NCBI RefSeq assembly: GCF_013185185.1
Contig: NZ_JAAZWE010000004.1
Coordinates: forward strand, 610,279-674,278
Direction of reading: 5' to 3'
Source: Saccharibacillus endophyticus
GTDB taxonomy: Bacteria; Bacillota; Bacilli; Paenibacillales; Paenibacillaceae
Length of the DNA: 64,000 nucleotides
Shown here: piece after piece, positions 60,334 to 64,000 of the stretch
Numbering within the stretch: the stretch's first letter is position 1
Layout: each line of letters opens with the position of its first letter
Position numbers and translations under genes: made by a program
Notes under the pieces: model-generated
Told to the model about the DNA's origin: nothing
Seen by the model: the letters and a program-made list of their open reading frames with translations, nothing else
Databases searched by the model: none

Positions 60334-61494
60334 TTACTTCGCCCAGTATTGCTTCGCGATTTTTTGGCCTTGATCGATCTTTGCCCATTGTTCGGCTTGG
60401 CTCAGTTCGTTGCCGCCGTCGCAGGATGCGAAGCCGCATTGGTGGGACAGGAGCAGGCGGTCTTTGTCGATGATGGTGGATGCTTCGTCCAGCAAACGCA
60501 GTACGCGCTCTTCGTCGTCGAGGGTGCTCGTTTTGGAAGACAGCAGGCCGAGTACGATCTCGGTGTTCGGCTTGTCTTTGAACACTTCCAGCGCTTCCAG
60601 GGAACCTGCGCGCTCGTCGTCCCACTCCAGGAAGAAGCGGTCGTATTTCAGCTGCTTCAGGAACAGGTTCGCGATCTTCACGTACGAGCCGCCGCCCATG
60701 TTGCGCGAATCGTAGTTACCGCGGCAGTTGTGCGTCCACATTTTCAGACCCAGTTCATGCCCGAAGTCGATTACCGTATTGTTGATGTCGATGAACTCGG
60801 CTGCAAGCTTCTGTACCTGCTCCTGGTTGATGTTCTCGCCCGTGTACGGGGAGTTCGGATTGTCGTCGGCGAACAGCTCCCATAGGCAATCGTCGAACTG
60901 AAGAATTTCTCCGCCCGCGTCCGCGAAGTCTTGAACAAACTCTTTGTACGCTTTGACGAGTCCGGCTTTCAGCTCCTGCGCGTCTTTGTAGACCGAGTCC
61001 GTGCCGCCGATATTGTCCGACCACGACAGTTCGCCGAAGATGTGGGACGGAGACGGTACGCAGAGCTTGGTCTCGCGATCGCCCGCGCTGTCTTTGAGCT
61101 GCTTGAACGATTTGATGAAGTGGTGGCTTTTACCGCTCAGTTCGCCCGTGATGCGCAGCCCGATGTCTTTGCGCGTCTCGTATTTGGAAGTGCCGTCAAC
61201 GTCGCGGAAGAAGTAGCCGTGATCCGCGATGTAACGCTCGATCCCGTCGAAGCCCCATACGAAGTCGAGGTGCCACATGGACTTGGAATACTCGCCGTCC
61301 GTGATGATCGAGAGGTCGTGCTTGATTTGGTCCTGCACGACGGAGTCAATCGCTTGCGCTTCGCACTGCTCGTAGCCTTCGAATTCTTGGTAGAACGGAT
61401 ACTGGATATCGTCGCGGTGTTCGATTTGCGTCTTATATTTGAGAAGATCGGAAGGGCGCAGCAAGCTGCCTACGATTTGGAATTTATCGGTCAT
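60334..61494 (-). CDS. MetE C-terminal-like protein (YxjG/YxjH type)
   Basis: 386 residues. Corresponds to the catalytic half of cobalamin-independent methionine synthase: zinc ligands expected in THNCRGNYDS and HQCGFASCDGG, with DGEYSKSMWHLDF and LQFDDCLWELF near the N-terminal part. YxjG/YxjH proteins of Bacillus share this short form and are thought to make methionine from homocysteine with an alternative methyl donor. ATG 61494 has AAGGAGG 9 nt upstream. No S-box riboswitch is visible upstream. Confidence 0.88.
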   Translation of the reverse strand: MTDKFQIVGSLLRPSDLLKYKTQIEHRDDIQYPFYQEFEGYEQCEAQAIDSVVQDQIKHDLSIITDGEYSKSMWHLDFVWGFDGIERYIADHGYFFRDVDGTSKYETRKDIGLRITGELSGKSHHFIKSFKQLKDSAGDRETKLCVPSPSHIFGELSWSDNIGGTDSVYKDAQELKAGLVKAYKEFVQDFADAGGEILQFDDCLWELFADDNPNSPYTGENINQEQVQKLAAEFIDINNTVIDFGHELGLKMWTHNCRGNYDSRNMGGGSYVKIANLFLKQLKYDRFFLEWDDERAGSLEALEVFKDKPNTEIVLGLLSSKTSTLDDEERVLRLLDEASTIIDKDRLLLSHQCGFASCDGGNELSQAEQWAKIDQGQKIAKQYWAK

Positions 61495-61867
61495 GGGGGT
61501 ATGCCTCCTTGGGTAGTTGCGTATTTGTAAGCGTAATGTGATCGGATAGAATCGAAACGATTGAATGCACTTCATTGTAGCATCGTTGGAGGTAGAAGCG
61601 TTTAGACGAAGAAGGTATGGCTGGTTATAGGGGGAGGGTATAAGTCAAAAAAAGACCGTCGAACATTAAAATGCTCTCGGCCTGTTTGTTTTCTGATATA
61701 TGGAAAAGCGAAGGTAACGGAATTTTAGTCGAAAGATTAAAGACTTGACCGAGCTATGCGCGATATCGCGGCAAATCGGATATTCCTCCGGCGTCCCTTT
61801 CAAACCGATTTTTGCAGACGTGTTTTAGCTATTTGATTTCCGCTTTTTCGGTCAGATGCTTTGCAAT
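61495..61867. promoter_or_regulatory. Promoter region of the MetE-like gene
   Basis: TGAATGCACTTCA at 61562-61574 fits the MetR-type consensus TGAA-N5-TTCA, 68 bases upstream of the start. That is suggestive given the gene's role, although MetR is best known in proteobacteria. The remainder (61600-61860) has a weak GACCGTCGA/TCGGCC hairpin and nothing else I can support. Confidence 0.35.
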
Positions 61868-62104
61868 CTATTTCTCCAGATATTCTTCTTCAATATCCAG
61901 ACTATCGGGATGTAAACCCAAATCTGTCGCGACGTCTCGGACGGAACGATAAAATTTGTTTCGATCGACCCGGTTCGTTAGTTCTATTTCATGCTCGTCT
62001 TCATCGTACACATATACAGCGGATACTTGAAAACTTCCTGCATTGATGGAATTTTGGGCTTTATCGTAGTCGGTCTGAATCACCATTCGCATAATCGCGT
62101 TCAC
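61868..62104 (-). CDS. Small hypothetical protein
   Basis: 78 residues, unrecognised: acidic, with a beta-rich start (GSFQVSAVYVYDEDEHEIEL) and a helical end (SVRDVATDLGLHPDSLDIEE). GTG 62104 has AAAGGAG 8 nt upstream; the frame extends further to 62419 but that part is antisense to the ssrA remnant and not credible. It lies just outside the ssrA-flanked module. Confidence 0.6.
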   Translation of the reverse strand: MNAIMRMVIQTDYDKAQNSINAGSFQVSAVYVYDEDEHEIELTNRVDRNKFYRSVRDVATDLGLHPDSLDIEEEYLEK

Positions 62105-62334
62105 GGCAAGAACTCCTTTCGCTAGGATCTGTATTGGGGATTTGTTTATGCGGTAGTTAGACGAGCTCGTACAGGGAATGGTTACATTGAGATTTATGAA
62201 ATTTGATTGAGAGGATTTACGATCTTTTCTCTGTTTGCATCTCTTTGGAACACGATTATTGCCAAAGATCTCTCTTATAGAAATTAAGAACGCAAAAACG
62301 ACCACCAATCGGTAGCCGCTTCTGGTGATACATA

Positions 62335-62515
62335 TGGAGGCGAATGGAGTCGAACCCCTGTCCGAAGATAACGCAACATCGGCTTCTACGGGTGTAGTCA
62401 CGGTTTTGATGTCACCCAAGTATCGCCCCGTAAGCGGCTATACGTTGGGTCAGCCTGATTGTCTTCTTCCGTTTACCGCCAAGCGGAGACTAAACGGCGT
62501 ATCCCACTGTCAACG
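62335..62515 (-). pseudogene. Decayed 3' fragment of ssrA (tmRNA)
   Basis: On the minus strand the sequence matches the 3' part of a tmRNA. It has pseudoknot-like stems (GCCGTTTAG...CTAAACGG style), then GACTACACCCGTAGAAGCC and the T arm CAGGGGTTCGACT. The arm is broken (CCATT where CCCCT is needed), and the copy has no 5' half. It is about 94 percent alike over 70 bases to the sequence at 63931-64000. It ends exactly where the toxin-like gene stops. Best read as the displaced ssrA end left by an integration. Confidence 0.78.
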
Positions 62516-63007
62516 ATGGCCTGTATATGGTTCTCCGCTTTCAATATACGTTTTGACAAATTCAAAAGCATCTCTCAAGCACCTGACATCCCAATTATCA
62601 CAACGATTCTTTCTATTTTCCGGATCATAATGATGATGGTGCGGTTCTGAATTCACACGATATTCTTCTGGCGTATCCGGGTCATCGTGAGGCTCATTTC
62701 CCCAAGATATGATATGGTGCAGTTGTATACCTTGCTTGGGCACGATAATCATCCATCGGTACTCGTACTTCGAAACATATCCGTTATCATCATACTTCTC
62801 GTAAGCTCTTAATCCCGTTATTCCGTGAATAGGATGAACTTTTAGCGGAAAAATAACCAGTAGTGATTTTCGATTACGTTTATAACTTCCATAGATTGAT
62901 TCTCTGTCTTTAAAGCCTGTATGGTTTTCTAAAAGAGATCCAAAATCCTCTAAAATTTCATTAAGATCTGCGGGCAGAAGAAGCGTATCGTTGTCTGTAT
63001 ACTTCAA
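62510..63007 (-). CDS. DUF6516/TumE-like putative toxin
   Basis: 165 residues. The strand pattern YEYRWMIIVPKQGIQLHHII, then WGNEPHDDPDTPEEYRVNSE and the His-rich PHHHHYDPENRKNRCDN, is like the DUF6516 family that I recall as the toxin TumE. A C-terminal helix follows. TTG 63007 overlaps the stop of the upstream HTH gene (TTGA), so the pair is coupled. With that gene it would form a two-gene toxin-antitoxin unit. The assignment is by motif memory only. Confidence 0.55.
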   Translation of the reverse strand: MKYTDNDTLLLPADLNEILEDFGSLLENHTGFKDRESIYGSYKRNRKSLLVIFPLKVHPIHGITGLRAYEKYDDNGYVSKYEYRWMIIVPKQGIQLHHIISWGNEPHDDPDTPEEYRVNSEPHHHHYDPENRKNRCDNWDVRCLRDAFEFVKTYIESGEPYTGHR

Positions 63008-63759
63008 ATACCTTTCTCCCCTCCCGCAATTTTAATGATCTCGTCCATTTCTTCAGTAAGGTCTTTCCAACGATATAAATCAATCGGGTCTTCTAATTCG
63101 CTTTCATGAATACCAAATGCTTCTGCATACGTTTTTTTACCGTACTTCAACTGAAATTCGGTAATCTCTTGGTTGATGTCTGCCAAACGTTCTCCAGGTG
63201 TTTGCTCCAGCATTTTTTTCTTTTGGTAATTCATTTGCATGCGGATAGAGTAAACAGGGTCCCGCATCAATTCAACGGCATGTTTTGGAATTTTATTTTG
63301 AGATCCATTATCCATGCATTCCAAACCTTGCTTGATATATTTGTTTAAAGTGACTTTGGAAATACCTAATATCGCAGACGCATCTTTGGGCTTAAGCAAA
63401 TAATCCTCATGATAGATAAACTCGATGGACGTTCCACCAAGATCATAATACCAAGTTTCGAAATCGACCTTAGTTTTTCCAAAGTCCAAATCATTTGCCG
63501 GGAAATGCAGGGCAGGCAAACGTTCCAACCACTTCAAGAGATTTTTCTTATGTTTAGAAGAGAACAAATATTCATCCGTGTACTTGAATTCTTCATTACT
63601 TATTTTGATTCCAACGAGTTTATCAGAGAAAAGAGTCGATAATAAAGCGAGTATTTTAGTGAAAATATAATCCGTTTCTTTCTCAATATATAATTCGTTT
63701 TTTTGTTCAAAAGCTAATTCAATCTGATGATGCGAATACTCATATATGCCTTTGCTCAC
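63004..63759 (-). CDS. Helix-turn-helix protein, putative antitoxin of the TumA/TumE-like pair
   Basis: 251 residues. A helix-turn-helix of excisionase/MerR-like type at about 125-160 (LLKPKDASAILGISKVTLNK) sits between an N-terminal alpha/beta part and a charged C-terminal helix. GTG 63759 has AAGGAG 9 nt upstream, better than the ATG three codons before, which touches that site. A perfect palindrome 48-93 bases upstream is a likely operator. It is larger than common antitoxins, so the N-terminal half may have another task. Confidence 0.6.
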   Translation of the reverse strand: MSKGIYEYSHHQIELAFEQKNELYIEKETDYIFTKILALLSTLFSDKLVGIKISNEEFKYTDEYLFSSKHKKNLLKWLERLPALHFPANDLDFGKTKVDFETWYYDLGGTSIEFIYHEDYLLKPKDASAILGISKVTLNKYIKQGLECMDNGSQNKIPKHAVELMRDPVYSIRMQMNYQKKKMLEQTPGERLADINQEITEFQLKYGKKTYAEAFGIHESELEDPIDLYRWKDLTEEMDEIIKIAGGEKGI

Positions 63760-63806
63760 ATGGATCATCTCCTTATTTTTATTGTATCGTGTATTTTCGT
63801 TTTTTC

Positions 63807-63852
63807 AATATCAAAAGTTAATGTTTATTGAAAAACATTAACTTTTGATATT
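63807..63852. promoter_or_regulatory. Perfect 20-bp-arm palindrome upstream of the antitoxin-like gene
   Basis: AATATCAAAAGTTAATGTTT (63807-63826) and its exact inverse (63833-63852) with a 6-base spacer. It lies in the 171-base gap between ssrA and the HTH gene. Position and symmetry fit an operator for autoregulation by the HTH protein; it may also overlap the promoter. Confidence 0.7.
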
Positions 63853-63889
63853 TATTCTTGCTCTTTTCTGAAACTCTTTTATATATACA

Positions 63890-63915
63890 GAAAAGACCGC
63901 CCTCTCAGGCGGTCT
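63890..63915 (-). terminator. Terminator of ssrA
   Basis: Minus-strand AGACCGCC (63915-63908) / GGCGGTCT (63901-63894) with a 6-base loop, followed by TTTTC. It stands 16 bases beyond the tmRNA 3' end. Confidence 0.88.
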
Positions 63916-63930
63916 CACTGATCGTACATA

Positions 63931-64000
63931 TGGAGGCGAGGGGAGTCGAACCCCTGTCCGAAGATAACGCAGCATAGGCTTCTACGGGTGTAGTCACGGT
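63931..64000 (-). ncRNA. ssrA: tmRNA, 3' end (partial)
   Basis: The last 70 bases of a tmRNA on the minus strand; the gene continues past the right edge. Intact T arm AGGGG-TTCGACT-CCCCT, 3' acceptor strand CGCCTCC with discriminator A, and the preceding CTACACCCGTAGAAGCC as in other Firmicutes tmRNAs. CCA is not encoded. tmRNA rescues stalled ribosomes and tags the nascent chain. Its 3' end is a common integration target, and a second, decayed copy lies at 62335. Confidence 0.88.

Noticed and set aside
62105..62419. N-terminal extension of the small protein ending at 61868
   Set aside because: The extra part is antisense to the ssrA remnant and lacks a ribosome site; GTG 62104 with AAAGGAG is better.
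62325..62630. 101-codon plus-strand frame over the ssrA fragment
   Set aside because: It crosses the tmRNA remnant and the end of the toxin-like gene; the tmRNA reading explains the sequence.
1..64000. CRISPR array
   Set aside because: No regularly spaced identical repeats with unique spacers were seen; the AAGTAGAA array at 46561 has irregular, very short spacing.

Overview
The window looks like a chromosome segment from a Gram-positive member of the Paenibacillaceae (Paenibacillus/Saccharibacillus type). The signs are moderately high GC, strong GGAGG ribosome binding sites with frequent GTG/TTG starts, LplB/YtcP-type sugar transporters paired with a membrane-anchored AraC sensor-regulator, many plant polysaccharide hydrolases, a LytTR/DUF3021 pair, and a Gram-positive type tmRNA. 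Most genes are on the minus strand. All family names are from memory of motifs; no search was run.

Layout. 1-7.7 kb: a peptide-type ABC transporter (substrate-binding protein plus the first bases of a permease), a GntR/FCD regulator, and a three-gene run HxlR-pxpA-pxpBC (5-oxoproline hydrolysis), divergent from a nitroreductase. 7.9-15.2 kb: a sugar/oligosaccharide uptake operon (AraC sensor, two permeases, lipoprotein, GH43-like hydrolase). 15.4-26.3 kb: mixed housekeeping and stress genes (Fe-S-like protein, AraC/GH105 pair, HAD phosphatase, MarR with two MATE pumps, ECF41 sigma factor, tRNA-Leu). 26.4-40 kb: arabinan/hemicellulose hydrolases (GH43 lipoprotein, GH51, permuted GH3) with a glycosyltransferase, a GyrI-type AraC regulator and a pseudo-M50 membrane protein. 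40-53.6 kb: sigma/anti-sigma pair, an 812-residue two-domain isoprenoid synthase, an AT-rich AlbA_2 gene followed by a repeat array, aldo-keto reductase, a TetR-ABC exporter cassette, galactokinase, LytTR/DUF3021, GNAT. 53.7-57.2 kb: one very long AT-rich gene joining an Mrr-like nuclease to a STAND-type NTPase, a candidate anti-phage protein. 57.3-64 kb: glycine-betaine binding lipoprotein, MscS channel, MetE-like protein, then a 1.6-kb module holding an overlapping HTH/DUF6516-like (TumA/TumE-like toxin-antitoxin) gene pair bracketed by a decayed and an apparently intact copy of the 3' end of ssrA.

Best candidates for something new. (1) A family of five dispersed intergenic elements (about 1.95, 24.4, 24.8, 52.9 and 60.1 kb), each a nest of long stems around a conserved loop. 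The paired arms change sequence together between copies while CAAAGGC and ACTGAAT stay fixed. (2) The Mrr-STAND gene. (3) The ssrA-flanked toxin-antitoxin-like module with a perfect 20-bp-arm palindrome just upstream. (4) A tandem-domain isoprenoid synthase whose uncharacterised first half carries its own pair of Asp-rich motifs.

The hydrolases, the two AraC systems and candidate catabolite-repression sites suggest a plant cell wall (arabinan, pectin) lifestyle.
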